From positions 79,524 to 125,603 of the forward strand of contig NHCZ02000012.1 of NCBI GenBank assembly GCA_002167345.2: a stretch of 46,080 nucleotides of DNA, given 5' to 3'. The stretch's first letter is position 1. Each line of letters begins with the position of its first letter. Position numbers and translations under genes: made by a program. The notes under the pieces were generated by a model. That model was not told where the DNA came from, did no database searches, and saw only the letters and a program-made list of their open reading frames with translations. This DNA comes from a bacterium TMED46. GTDB taxonomy: Bacteria > Fidelibacterota > Marinisomatia > Marinisomatales > UBA1611. Below, piece after piece: positions 8,901 to 18,867 of the stretch.

Positions 8901-11900
8901 TGACAACCAATAGATCTGGCAGTGTTAGATCAAATATGTAATAGTTATTTTGAACACCATCAGCATCACCATCTACCAAAGTGTACGCGATCTCTGTAAG
9001 CTGGGTTGCATTATCATTACCACCACCAAAAACAGCATTCATAGTTGGAATGGGTGCTGTTGGGTTCATTGACTCATTCAGTTGTATTGTAATACGTATA
9101 TTGTCTCCACCTGCACCCATAATGGTAGTTGGGTTACCCGCATAATCATTTAGGTTTGGATTTGAAAGATTCTGATAGGTGAAATTTGCGACTGCTACTG
9201 TATTATCGATCACAAGACGTTCGTTATTAAGTATTGTCACACCATAGTTGTTACTCGTAGAGTCTGAGTCTAATGCATTTGTTGCCAGATCGCTTGCAGA
9301 TAAACTAAAGTGGACTCCACCATTATTAACAATATCTTCTGGTATTATTAGGTCGTAGGCCCATAGACTAGAATCTACTCCCTCTTGCCAACTTCCTCCA
9401 GTAGGCTCACACTCTAAAAATGAATCATCAATACAATCAGGGATAGGCACTCCCTCATCATCTAAACAATCACAAGATCCTGCTATATACATTTCTGATA
9501 GATTGATATCATGCAAATCGCCTTGGAAATTAATTGAGATCTGAGGCGTGAAGGACATATCCTCAATGAAGTCAGAGATGACAGTGACAACTGTATCCAC
9601 ACTTGCAACCAATTGGCTAAATGACAATTGGACAGTCGGTGGGGTTATATCATAGGTATAATTGTTGATAAGGGTCTCACCTATATTGCCAGCCAGATCT
9701 GTACCTGTAAAAGTAACGGTATATGTATCCTCGGTTATATTAGGATCTCCGCCATTAAACTGGTGGTTATCAATCGCAGGATTAGTATTCAATTCATTAG
9801 CATTAGCTCCATTTGATAGAGCAATGGTCTCGATGACATTGCCTATGGAATTAGTAAATGTCACAGACCCTGAGATTATATCCTCTGAAAGAGTCCAACC
9901 AAAATTATTCAAAACGTTATTGAATGAGCCAGATGCTGGAAAAAGCTGGGTAAACTGGGGAGCATTATTGTCGATTGTGACCTGAGCATCATTAAATGAA
10001 AGTGCATTACCTGCTCGATCTTTACCGACAAGATTTAAAAGATTAATAAGACCATTGTTTGTTTCTAGGCCCTCTGTGTCGACAGGAATTGCATAGGTCC
10101 ATTTTTGATCGTCATTAGCAACCTTTGATAGAGTTGCATCGGGTATAGCTAAATTATCATTACCAGCATAGCGAACAAAAGATATAGTTGGAAGATCAAC
10201 CAGATCATCCATTGGCTCTGAATAATCCACTATAACATCAACTGCACCATCTTCAAACCTTACAAGAAGGTCACTAGGGTTACCCCCTTCTTCATAAGAA
10301 ATTGTATGTGTTGGTGCATCAAAGTCCGTTGTTATTTGTAGACCACTACTATAAACGGATCTGTTCCCTGATGAATCTACCTGCTGACTCGTATAATAAT
10401 AATCTCCAGTGGCAGGAACGCCTACTGTATCAAGGTCAGAGACCCCTTCCCAAGTTGAGTCTGCGGGTGGTAGATCTTCGGCATTTAGACCATTAGAGAT
10501 ATTATTCCAATACCATTTTTCATATCTACCGCCAGGCACAAGAGATGAATCTAGACGCAAAAGATCCGAATCGGATGCAGCTGCATAATTTCCATCACCA
10601 TCCACATCCAAAAATGAATAAAGCACCCATTTATACCCTGGAAGTGCGTTCCCATCATCAATATTGATACGAATTTGATTATCAAATTCAGCACCATTTG
10701 CTATTAACGGAGCTGTAAGGTCATCAGAATCTGATTCTCCAATATCATCTGATGTTAAAAGGTCAGGCTGACCAAGCGTTGCAGGCTTGGTCACATCAAT
10801 AGCAATAACAAGAGGCTGACTAAAACCAGAGACATTACCCGCATCATCCTCTATCGTATAGCGAATGGTATGCTGACCTTCAACAAGCCAAAAATCTTCA
10901 GCATCTGTATTACCATCCCCATTCATATCTTGGGTCGCGTTTGGAATCTTTAATGAAACAGTATCCTGATTAAAAACCTTTCTTTTTTCAGCAACTAAAC
11001 GATTCTGAATTCCTGTCAATACATAAAGACGGACATAATAATCATAATCAGTTACATTTTCCATCAAGATACGAGGTGTTTGATTATTAGTGATATTATC
11101 ATTATCGTATAATCCTTTATCCCATGCTGCCATTAAATCAGGAATTGGAAGATCAGGATAATCAGGGTGGTCTGTATCAATGGGCTCTGGCTGAGTGTCT
11201 AGGTTAAATTGCAACTCTGGAGAAGCTAAAGAGTAATTACCTGCATCGTCTTTCGCAAATACTGATAAGGTATATAATCCATCTGGAAGATCATTGTCTA
11301 TTTGTGAGGTGGTCGCTACCAATGAAATAGATGCACCAGCTGCTTTACCCCTTAAGGTGTCATTTGGTGCAACTGGCAATGAGGCATCACAACCAGGAAT
11401 ATTATTACCCGCCTGATCGATACAAACTCTGCTGAAAACCATAAGAATTGAATCACCGGAAACTGTATTATTTATAGTAAATGTCGGGGTTTTATCATTT
11501 GTCAAATTATCAACGTTATCCCTTCCAGTATCTGAACTGGTATCGAGATCGATCTCAACGGATGAAACATCTGTAGCTGTTTGATCAACTGTGATCGTAG
11601 TATTATCTGAATTACTAGATTTATTACCTGCAACATCCTCAATATTTGTGTAGAAACGATAAACCCCATCAGCATCATTTGTAGCAGTATAAGTTAATGT
11701 GCCAGATGCATCCACTAGAAGTTGCTCTACAAGTTCAAGATTATCTGCTGCATCTAATCTATAAAGGTTACCATAATCACCTTCTGTCAAACCTGAAGAT
11801 GTGATCTCCATAGATGCTCTCTTGGTCAGATTATCTGAACTAGAAACTCCTGTATCATCAGAATCAACAAGATCTACAATACCTGGATCACTTGGAGCTG

Positions 11901-14900
11901 TAAAATCTATCGTAATGCTAAGCGCTTCACTTGCAGCAGAAACATTACCCGATGCATCAACTATTTTAAATGTGATATCAAAGGTCCCTTCATCGAGATT
12001 AGAGCCTAATGCAAATTCATGTGTAGTAACATCTGCATTTTTTGTTGATGCAGAAGATAAAATGCCATCTACATAGAGTTGGATGATCTCAGCAGATGCT
12101 GGCAGACCGGTCATTGTAAAAGTAGGTGCTCTATTATTTGTAATTTGATCTTCTGAGTTTATACCTGTATCCGTACCAGGTGTCATATCTGGAATTGTAG
12201 AGATAGTAAATGGTGTTGTATCTATAGTCACGGGAATAATATTTGTCCCATCTATTGTTGTAATGGCTGAAAGGTTTCCAGCATAATCTCTAGCCTTCAT
12301 TGCAAAATTATACTCTCCATCTGCCAGTTCTTTATCATCCGGTATGGTAAACTCATGGGTCGTGCCTGAAGCATATCCTTTGATCGAATCATCATTAAAG
12401 TAAAGGAATACCGAGTCCGTAGCTGTGAGATTTGAAAGAGTAAAGCTTGGCTTGTTATTATTAGTTAGATCATCGGTCGAGGAGGTCCCCGTATCTGAGT
12501 CAGCCTTAAGATCGACAACCATCGGTGGACTTTCTCCAAGATCAGTATAGTTTCCATTGTCATTCACAGTAAATCCATCGATATATGGTGCTGTCTGATC
12601 GATAACAACTGATAAGGCATTGATTGATGAAGATGATATATTCCCTGCCTGATCTCTAGCATACGCTTTAAAGTCACTGCTCGAAGCTTCCGTGATCCCG
12701 GCGATAGTAACTTCAGCAGACGTTTGGCCATTTGCAAATCCACGACCTACTACAACATTCCCTGAATTTATAACATGCACACTATCCCCTGCAGCCATAC
12801 TTGTCACATTAAAAATGATAGTTTCTAAGTTGGTCAAGTTATCCGAATTTGAGGTTCCTTTATCTGCTGCAACTGTAAGATCAGGTGTGTCTGGCGTAGA
12901 TGGCACCGTTCTGTCAACAGTAATAACATTGGTAGCACTCTTAGCGGAGACATTCCCCGCAGAATCAGTGACCGTATAACTAAATGTATACTTATCATCA
13001 GGTAGAGAACGACTGACCCAAATTGTATCCGACCCATCTCTTAATGGAGTGTCTTTGTCTACCTCCATCATAACATCAGCCACTACAAGAAAATTATCCA
13101 CGCCTGCTGATTCAGCATCATAATAAATATCAATAACATTTTGTTTATTTGCGACCAATCCTACGAGATCTAAAGTGAATTTTCTATTGTTTGTCACATT
13201 ATCATCATCTGCAAATCCCGTATCATGTGTGGCTATAAGGTCTGGAGCATTTCCTAATGCTGGTGGATCCGTATCAATCCTAAACTTAAGAACTGTAGTA
13301 GGATCAGAAATATTATTTGCAGGATCCTTTGTCACAATTGTTGCAGAATATGCCGTAAGTTGACTTGCAAGATCTGAAGGAACAGTGAAGTTCATTTCAT
13401 TTGCATTTACCTTAGACCTTATAGTTGTATCGATTGCGGTGCCATTATCTATAATAAGGTATATGGAGTCTCCAGATGCACTTGCAGTACTTGTTAATCC
13501 AGATATGCTAAAGGTCGGTGCCTGTACACTAGTCAAGTTATCAGTTTTACCAACCCAATTGAGATTGCCATCCTCATCATATGCTTGAATACCCGTATCT
13601 GAATCATTGACCATATCCAAGGTTAATCCAGACAGATCGGTCTTTGTTCTATCAATAGTGACATTTGTATTATCTGTGTCACTGGTCAAGACAGCAACCG
13701 CATCACTCTCATTACCTGCAAGGTCAGTACAGGTAATTGAGAATTCAACTTCACCCTCAGAATGGTTTGTAACAACCGTCTTTGATGCCAACCATGTTTG
13801 GTCACTGACTGCATTAGGGGTGTTAGGAGTGACAGTCACATCTTGTGTATTACCAATCATACTAACGGTTGGTGAAGAAATGAGCTCACCATCAGCACCC
13901 GTTGAAATTTCAATGGTAACAATGTCCTGTACTTTGGCCATTGTATTGCTGCTATAGTTGTTATCACTGTATACATTCACTTTTGTTAGGACAGGCTTTG
14001 TTTTATCATATTGAACATATAGATCGTCAGTTGTTGTCGTCCTATTTATATCTGACGTTCTACCCACATTGCCCGCATAATCTTTAAATGTGACCAGTTT
14101 TAATTCTACCTGCCCTTCCACATCATCAGTATTTAGTGTCTTGGTGGCTGTCCATGATCTATCCGTATCGCCAGCACTTTCATCTACTGAAGCAGTGCTT
14201 ATCTTGATAGAGGGTTGCTGGATCAGTTCACTAGCAGTTAAACTAGCCGTGATGATATCATCTGCTTTTGCAAGAGTAGTTGTATTGTTGTTTGAGAGGT
14301 AGGTAAATACTTGAACACTGGGTTCAGTCTTATCATAGGTCACATAGACATCGTCTGTGGTCTCAGTAACCTGGTCTCCACTATAGCCATTTAAATCTGT
14401 AAAGTCAATTGTGAAAGGTATGACAACCCCTGCACCATCATCATCATCTGTACCATCATTTACCGGCCATACCGCTTTCCATTTTTCAAATGTACCATTC
14501 CATTCCGTAAGTTTTGTGATCGTTATAGCGTCATCAGCAACAGTGGGGTATCTACCTCTATTTGCAGCATTCATATAAATATCCAATGCTGCGAGTGGCT
14601 CACTCACTTTAAAGCGAATACTAAGATTATTACCAGGGTTTATATAAGTACTATCCTTACTATCTGAGCTTTCAGAAACCATATAGATAGCACTAAGAGC
14701 AGGCTTTGTCTTATCAAAACTAATGCTAGAGCCATCTGTAGTTCCAGTCTGATCATAGGCACTACCATTATTGCCTGCCAGATCAGAATAAGATATAGCA
14801 AATGGTATGGGGTCTGCAGCATCACTATCATCCTCCAACATAACAATAGTCGCTGTCCATGTTTTGTTACCATTTGAACCAGTTAGATTATCAGGGGGTC

Positions 14901-17900
14901 TACCCACGATCGTTACAGTTGGCTCCTGAACCACCTCATCCGCTATAAATTGAAGCGTAATGGTACTACCTGGGATAGCCAGAGAGGGATCATCTTCATC
15001 AAGATTAGAGGCAATGGTCACCTGCTGTAGGTCTGGATTGGTATTGTCATACACAACATAACTATTGGTCGGGTCAGAAGTATTGGTTACAGCGATCCCT
15101 GTATTACCCGCTGCATCATCATAATTTGTTACGGAGATAGGAATGACTATATCAGGATCATTATAAGTATTATCATTTGTATTATTTTGCATAGCATAAG
15201 TAGCTACAAACTTTGTATTTCCAACTCTAGTAATATCATCATCTGGGATTACATTTCCAGCAATAGATATTGTTGGCTTAGTAGCTGCTTTTATAGGCGT
15301 ATCTGATATCATGGTAAGAGTAATAACATCAGCTGCTATAGCCAGAGTTGAGTCGTTAGCATTACTAGACTTGATCCTGACAGGGTCAAAAACTGGCGCA
15401 GTAATATCATAAATGACATAAGACCCATTTGTAGAACGAAGTGTAGCATTTGCAAAGGAAGCTGCTGCCTGAGTGATAGCAGACCCAGTATTCCCTGTCG
15501 GGTCTGTATATCCAGCGTCAACATTAAAATAGATGACCTGGTTATTAGTGATACCCGTTTCATTACCAGTGATAGTATGCGTTGCTGTAAATACCTTATT
15601 ATCTGCATCTGCACCTACAGCCGCGCTTACACCCAGTATAGTGACAATTGGTTTTGTAGCTGCCTTAAGTGCCTCTGCAGATGTAAGAGTGAGAGTAATA
15701 ACGTCATTAACTGTAGCCATGGTAGGATCACCATTCCCATTATTTGACGTAATGGTTACACTTGAGTTAATGGCTGTGTTGGTAAAATCTGGTGCAGTTT
15801 TATCAAAACTAACCCCACGATCATTGACCAATGAGGTTACCGCTGTTCCAACATTTCCTGCTAGATCGGTAAATGCAACCTGAAATTCTACGGAGTCAGT
15901 TTCTGTATCGGCATCCTGCATCGTATAATTAGCTGTAAATACTAGATCTCCCTGGCTAGCATTTCCATCATTTGCAGCATTCCTAATGGTAACGTCTCCA
16001 TCCGCTGATGATCTATTTGCGATGGTAACAACTGGTAACTGTATTCCATTAGGCTCAACCGTTGAATTAACAGTCATTGACATAGTAATGGCATCGTCAA
16101 CCTTGGATAATTGGTTACTATTACTATTATTAGAAGCCATTGTAAGAGCAGATAATGTAGGAGCTGTTTGATCATAGGTGAGCTGAGAGCCACCTGACAA
16201 ATCAGTCACTGTAGTCCCTACATTCCCTGCGAGATCTTTAAAACCAGCGATTGAAAACGTTAGGGCTTGTTCAAGAACGCCTGCTCCCAATTCGGAGGTT
16301 GCGGTCCAACTCGCGTTTGTATTATCCCCATTCTCAGTGGCATTCAAACTGGCCCCACCAGCACCCGTATCAAATGTTACTATAAGATCCTCTCTCAATA
16401 AACCAGAGCTAAGTGCATCAACGCCTTTAAACTTAAGAGTTACATTGCTACCAGATCTTGCATAAGATGTATCTACAGTATTATCTGATTTTATATAAAC
16501 ATTTGTTAGAGTTGGTGGAGTATAATCTATAGTGACTGTCCCATCAACGCCATCACTCGCGTGAGTATATTGGGTCCCAGCTATATTTGCCTCATTTGTA
16601 AAATCAATTGTGAAGTTTGTATTTGGATTTGTGTCGAGAATATTTTCCTCATGATCATCGGAATCCACAGTAATAGTATAGGTGTAGGTACGCACATTCA
16701 CGCCCACCTTTGTGGCAGCACCACCGGCAATAGACACGGTGGGATCTTCTTTTAAATTCTCGTTAACCTCAAAAATAAGTGTTACTATATCACTTACCTT
16801 TGCCCAAGTAGTGTTATCATTATTTGACTGTATCGATGCACTAACAATGGTCGGAGCTGTTTTATCATATGTAACTGAAGTACCTGAGGTAATATCCGCC
16901 TGAGTCACAACCTTAGTATTGCCTGCCATATCGGTCAATGTTGCTGAAAACTCTAATAGTCCCTCGGGATGTGAATCACCCATGATCGCTGATAAGATCC
17001 ATACCTGGCCACCAGTTCCTCCTTGCATGGTAGCCTCTGCTTCTATCCCACCTATGGTCCCTGCTACTCCATCATCATAATCTGTGATCTCATATTGAGA
17101 TAAATTCCGTAGCTCTTCATTCACATCAATAGTTATTGTTACTCTCTCACCTGGCTTGGCAAATGCAGTATTACTTGTTGAATTAGATGCAATCGTTAGA
17201 TTGTCGATCGTAGGAGCACTATTGTCAATCGTTATTCTAGTACCTTCATTGGTCAATGCAGTATGAGCTGAAGCTTGATTACCTGAACGATCTCTAAACG
17301 CTAATGAAAAATTCAATTGACCCTCTGATAAGCCAGCAACATCATTAAGAGTGGCAGTAAAGTTCTGCAAGTTGCTAACGCTAGCTATCGTATTTGCATT
17401 AAATGAATTGCCACTCCCCCCCCCACCTTGGAACGTCAGAGCTGGTTGTGTATTTATATTATCATCCCAGTTGTAGTCCAATAATTCACTAGCAGCAAAT
17501 GTCAGTTTTATAGCATCTCCATTTTTTGCTCGATATGGGTTTGGATTAGCATTATTGGCAGGTGTTGAGTGAGACATTTCTTCAATGGTTGGGTCTGTAC
17601 TATCATAGTATACTCGATCATTAATGGTCGGCACATCATCTGTGATGGCTGTTTCATTTCCAGCTCTATCATATATACCAGTAATTGAAAAATCTACATA
17701 GGTATTTGAAGTCTCATTGTCATCTGTCACTGTCACTGTGGAAGTAAACTCTGAGCTATTATTGCCTGCGATACCGGAAAGCGCTGGAGTGACTGTGACA
17801 TTCGTTGATGTACCCACATTAAAGACCATGTAGGCACTCTCATCAGTTGCATTATTATTATCAAAGTTACCCTGCACAAGGGTCTCACTTGCTTTTATCG

Positions 17901-18861
17901 AAAGTACAACGTTGTCACCACTTTTAGCAAAATAATCACCATTTCCAGTAACCATAGATGTATAGTATGTTGTACCATTATTAATATCGGGCGCAGTAAA
18001 GTCTGTGATTACGCTTGAACTATTTTCCGTTGATGAAATGGTTGCCGAATTACCATTGGAATCTTTTAAAATAAAACTGAACGTGACCGTCGAACCGTCA
18101 GGCATAGTATTGACTGCATTTATAGTAGCATAAGGAGACGTACTATCTAAATTTTGTGCTGAGATATTACTATTCCCATGAAAGTTACCTGTCAGAGTGC
18201 TAATAGCTTCGTCCGAGGTAAATATCATTTTGATTTGGTCACCTTCCTTAGCATAGTGTGGATAGGTCTGGTTGAAAGGAGCATCTTTAGGTGCCGATAT
18301 GGTTTGATTTGATATGGTCGGTGCGATCATATCAAAATCATATGTCTCGTAATGTTGTGTGCCGCTCGCAGTATTAGGCTCGTCATCATCATCAAGATCA
18401 TCATTCACAATGATCCAGGTCACATTACCATCATAATCAGTTCCTTGCCAATCGTCAGAAGCTTCAATAGCAGCATGAGGAATATATTGAGTAGCGGTAC
18501 CATCTGTTCCAACCGATATCTTTGTATTTCCTGCCTCATTGATCTGCTGGGAAAACCATTGATTCGAATTAGCAGGAGCCCCAGTATGATATTGTACATA
18601 TACTTTATAATCATGGTCAACCGTTGCATCAGTGATCAAAACAACAATACCACCTGTCACACCACCATTATCTGTATTCGAAACATCAATATTATATGAC
18701 CCACGACTACTTGTACCAAAAGTATTATTATTAGATAATCTGATATCAATACTTGCAGCTACTAGCTGAGAAAAACTAAGTATACCAACCAACATAGAAA
18801 CAATGTCTCTTCTGTTTAGTGTGCTCATAAAATAAAATAATATTTTTTTAATTATAAACAT
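5941..18861 (-). CDS. Giant Ig-like repeat surface protein with type IX sorting domain
   Basis: 4306 residues, unbroken. After a signal-like leader (the start could also be Met12, MSTLNRRD, at 18828) come about 13 repeats of roughly 120 residues. Each opens with a DxTAPTI-type strand and contains AKxGDxVTL and DLAGN. From about residue 1740 to 2720 there are about nine repeats of another type, recognised by SDTGxxxxDNLTN and PTFTI. Further Ig/Big-like domains follow, then two cadherin-like units near residues 3730 and 3905 (TAVNDTPN, TAKNDPPI). The last ~95 residues are a type IX secretion sorting domain: HQNYPNPFNPTTTI, INIYNLLGQQ, SGVYFIQL. The family is exported to the cell surface. Adhesion or a surface layer is likely but unproven. 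It starts six bases after the acidic protein gene and overlaps the TPR lipoprotein gene. Confidence 0.93.
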   Translation of the reverse strand: MFIIKKILFYFMSTLNRRDIVSMLVGILSFSQLVAASIDIRLSNNNTFGTSSRGSYNIDVSNTDNGGVTGGIVVLITDATVDHDYKVYVQYHTGAPANSNQWFSQQINEAGNTKISVGTDGTATQYIPHAAIEASDDWQGTDYDGNVTWIIVNDDLDDDDEPNTASGTQHYETYDFDMIAPTISNQTISAPKDAPFNQTYPHYAKEGDQIKMIFTSDEAISTLTGNFHGNSNISAQNLDSTSPYATINAVNTMPDGSTVTFSFILKDSNGNSATISSTENSSSVITDFTAPDINNGTTYYTSMVTGNGDYFAKSGDNVVLSIKASETLVQGNFDNNNATDESAYMVFNVGTSTNVTVTPALSGIAGNNSSEFTSTVTVTDDNETSNTYVDFSITGIYDRAGNETAITDDVPTINDRVYYDSTDPTIEEMSHSTPANNANPNPYRAKNGDAIKLTFAASELLDYNWDDNINTQPALTFQGGGGSGNSFNANTIASVSNLQNFTATLNDVAGLSEGQLNFSLAFRDRSGNQASAHTALTNEGTRITIDNSAPTIDNLTIASNSTSNTAFAKPGERVTITIDVNEELRNLSQYEITDYDDGVAGTIGGIEAEATMQGGTGGQVWILSAIMGDSHPEGLLEFSATLTDMAGNTKVVTQADITSGTSVTYDKTAPTIVSASIQSNNDNTTWAKVSDIVTLIFEVNENLKEDPTVSIAGGAATKVGVNVRTYTYTITVDSDDHEENILDTNPNTNFTIDFTNEANIAGTQYTHASDGVDGTVTIDYTPPTLTNVYIKSDNTVDTSYARSGSNVTLKFKGVDALSSGLLREDLIVTFDTGAGGASLNATENGDNTNASWTATSELGAGVLEQALTFSIAGFKDLAGNVGTTVTDLSGGSQLTYDQTAPTLSALTMASNNSNSNQLSKVDDAITMSMTVNSTVEPNGIQLPVVTIANRSSADGDVTIRNAANDGNASQGDLVFTANYTMQDADTETDSVEFQVAFTDLAGNVGTAVTSLVNDRGVSFDKTAPDFTNTAINSSVTITSNNGNGDPTMATVNDVITLTLTSAEALKAATKPIVTILGVSAAVGADADNKVFTATHTITGNETGITNNQVIYFNVDAGYTDPTGNTGSAITQAAASFANATLRSTNGSYVIYDITAPVFDPVRIKSSNANDSTLAIAADVITLTMISDTPIKAATKPTISIAGNVIPDDDITRVGNTKFVATYAMQNNTNDNTYNDPDIVIPISVTNYDDAAGNTGIAVTNTSDPTNSYVVYDNTNPDLQQVTIASNLDEDDPSLAIPGSTITLQFIADEVVQEPTVTIVGRPPDNLTGSNGNKTWTATIVMLEDDSDAADPIPFAISYSDLAGNNGSAYDQTGTTDGSSISFDKTKPALSAIYMVSESSDSKDSTYINPGNNLSIRFKVSEPLAALDIYMNAANRGRYPTVADDAITITKLTEWNGTFEKWKAVWPVNDGTDDDDGAGVVIPFTIDFTDLNGYSGDQVTETTDDVYVTYDKTEPSVQVFTYLSNNNTTTLAKADDIITASLTASELIQQPSIKISTASVDESAGDTDRSWTATKTLNTDDVEGQVELKLVTFKDYAGNVGRTSDINRTTTTDDLYVQYDKTKPVLTKVNVYSDNNYSSNTMAKVQDIVTIEISTGADGELISSPTVSMIGNTQDVTVTPNTPNAVSDQTWLASKTVVTNHSEGEVEFSITCTDLAGNESDAVAVLTSDTDNTNVTIDRTKTDLSGLTLDMVNDSDTGIQAYDEDGNLNWVGKTDNLTSVQAPTFSISGLTSTASASGDSIYLIIDNGTAIDTTIRSKVNANEMNFTVPSDLASQLTAYSATIVTKDPANNISDPTTVLKFRIDTDPPALGNAPDLIATHDTGFADDDNVTNNRKFTLDLVGLVANKQNVIDIYYDAESAGVDNFLVVADVMMEVDKDTPLRDGSDTIWVSRSLPDDKYTFSYTVTDSAGNVSAKSATNVITVDRTVPSTPDTPDLTVAADKGTSNSDNLTNLETIIFNVTSMAAGDSVHVINSGNVVVGRGFANGQTSAEVTIAGITEASSSDFKAYARDQAGNISSSSINALSVVIDQTAPYIDGFTVNDNGNYTDLGESPPMVVDLKADSDTGTSSTDDLTNNNKPSFTLSNLTATDSVFLYFNDDSIKGYASGTTHEFTIPDDKELADGEYNFAMKARDYAGNLSAITTIDGTNIIPVTIDTTPFTISTIPDMTPGTDTGINSEDQITNNRAPTFTMTGLPASAEIIQLYVDGILSSASTKNADVTTHEFALGSNLDEGTFDITFKIVDASGNVSAASEALSITIDFTAPSDPGIVDLVDSDDTGVSSSDNLTKRASMEITSSGLTEGDYGNLYRLDAADNLELVEQLLVDASGTLTYTATNDADGVYRFYTNIEDVAGNKSSNSDNTTITVDQTATDVSSVEIDLDTSSDTGRDNVDNLTNDKTPTFTINNTVSGDSILMVFSRVCIDQAGNNIPGCDASLPVAPNDTLRGKAAGASISLVATTSQIDNDLPDGLYTLSVFAKDDAGNYSLASPELQFNLDTQPEPIDTDHPDYPDLPIPDLMAAWDKGLYDNDNITNNQTPRILMENVTDYDYYVRLYVLTGIQNRLVAEKRKVFNQDTVSLKIPNATQDMNGDGNTDAEDFWLVEGQHTIRYTIEDDAGNVSGFSQPLVIAIDVTKPATLGQPDLLTSDDIGESDSDDLTAPLIANGAEFDNQIRINIDDGNALPGYKWVLYSFLDVDGDGNYAAASDSDLLRLDSSLVPGGRYEKWYWNNISNGLNAEDLPPADSTWEGVSDLDTVGVPATGDYYYTSQQVDSSGNRSVYSSGLQITTDFDAPTHTISYEEGGNPSDLLVRFEDGAVDVIVDYSEPMDDLVDLPTISFVRYAGNDNLAIPDATLSKVANDDQKWTYAIPVDTEGLETNNGLINLLNLVGKDRAGNALSFNDAQVTIDNNAPQFTQLFPASGSFNNVLNNFGWTLSEDIISGSVTFTNSIGNVIETIALSNGANANELNTNPAIDNHQFNGGDPNITEDTYTVTFTGTDLAGNIGETLINNYTYDITPPTVQLSFSQLVASVDTVVTVISDFIEDMSFTPQISINFQGDLHDINLSEMYIAGSCDCLDDEGVPIPDCIDDSFLECEPTGGSWQEGVDSSLWAYDLIIPEDIVNNGGVHFSLSASDLATNALDSDSTSNNYGVTILNNERLVIDNTVAVANFTYQNLSNPNLNDYAGNPTTIMGAGGDNIRITIQLNESMNPTAPIPTMNAVFGGGNDNATQLTEIAYTLVDGDADGVQNNYYIFDLTLPDLLVVIDGDTTPVDDGLVAFEFIAKDRANNFVTTQNDSNVFIVDNIHPTDFSTGLLSVHGINPVEGWITGIIDSVGIQLPIPTAGEDISLYEGGEVHFQFKNLTRGLFWQTVAPEANQTDEQYKILAAGDDIQFYRHTAELYNVMTQGDDIIGGDSLAVRGVIIDRYGNTTYGTPSTTRLAYDPSAPVIGEIVIGNNTNFGTTIYSNDTAKVDWTPFIEANEFESGLDRYEIKIERFDNLGASDDILVEWASALREVDTTIVVVDPESGEEQSVDTLLYLSQTKYSNQFLLEHKHRYIASIRAFDIAGNISDILLSDTLIRFNTAPDIQAIQDAVLFEDNYWTDSVQLVDPDLTVLQGDSFRYEATTNRIVGDAATGEASIDQNGYLAWTPTQDDTGSYTIEVLVTDNYDLKDTLFLPLTVTAVNDTPNLAILDPDNIKTWEEDTEEAVTINLSRYITDVDNEITTEIEWLAVILDTSQLDEDFPLGQVIPGPNVPWALHAKLSREYLGFNINDAASLGSNMSSKTIQMINNSRTVPHLSVTIDTPGDSVIATFSSDSNYYGDNHRVIFIAEDLAGAQVRDTIIANVTAKNDPPIISDLPDIEVIENDSIKLEFGSYTTDVDDTSLTFTITAITNEDMITIDPPMLISYNLGDSVTFTPQPLFSNEAMIKVVVSDEESSDSSIFKLDILRVIRPHLAVSVVQNNAFSKFLQVIVTDTVSKTVNLSMEVQNQDVSLDTIATHTYTGDLSFESSGNYSIDIYANAVVGDTTISETFALAAGRASGRWYGSSYDGRFTVIGDPGAIPFDQPFLIADSTLFEASFYDQASYVLGNENFSFNQPIEVRFAGERDDLAIYRRKNGVTWEELPSLTLESEIFTLSHESGYFRLGPKTIIVPEQTNIHQNYPNPFNPTTTIMYDIGLLDGLSQNVTINIYNLLGQQIVTLVEDQDQIGQFKIQWDGYDKFGQQMSSGVYFIQLSTKTGIVKNKKMMLMK

Positions 18862-18867
18862 GGTCGG

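Noticed and set aside
7325-18700. Plus-strand open frames opposite the giant gene (for example 7325-7693, 13607-13957, 15533-15883)
   Set aside because: They are antisense shadows with no recognisable domains; the minus-strand frame is unbroken with clear repeat domains.
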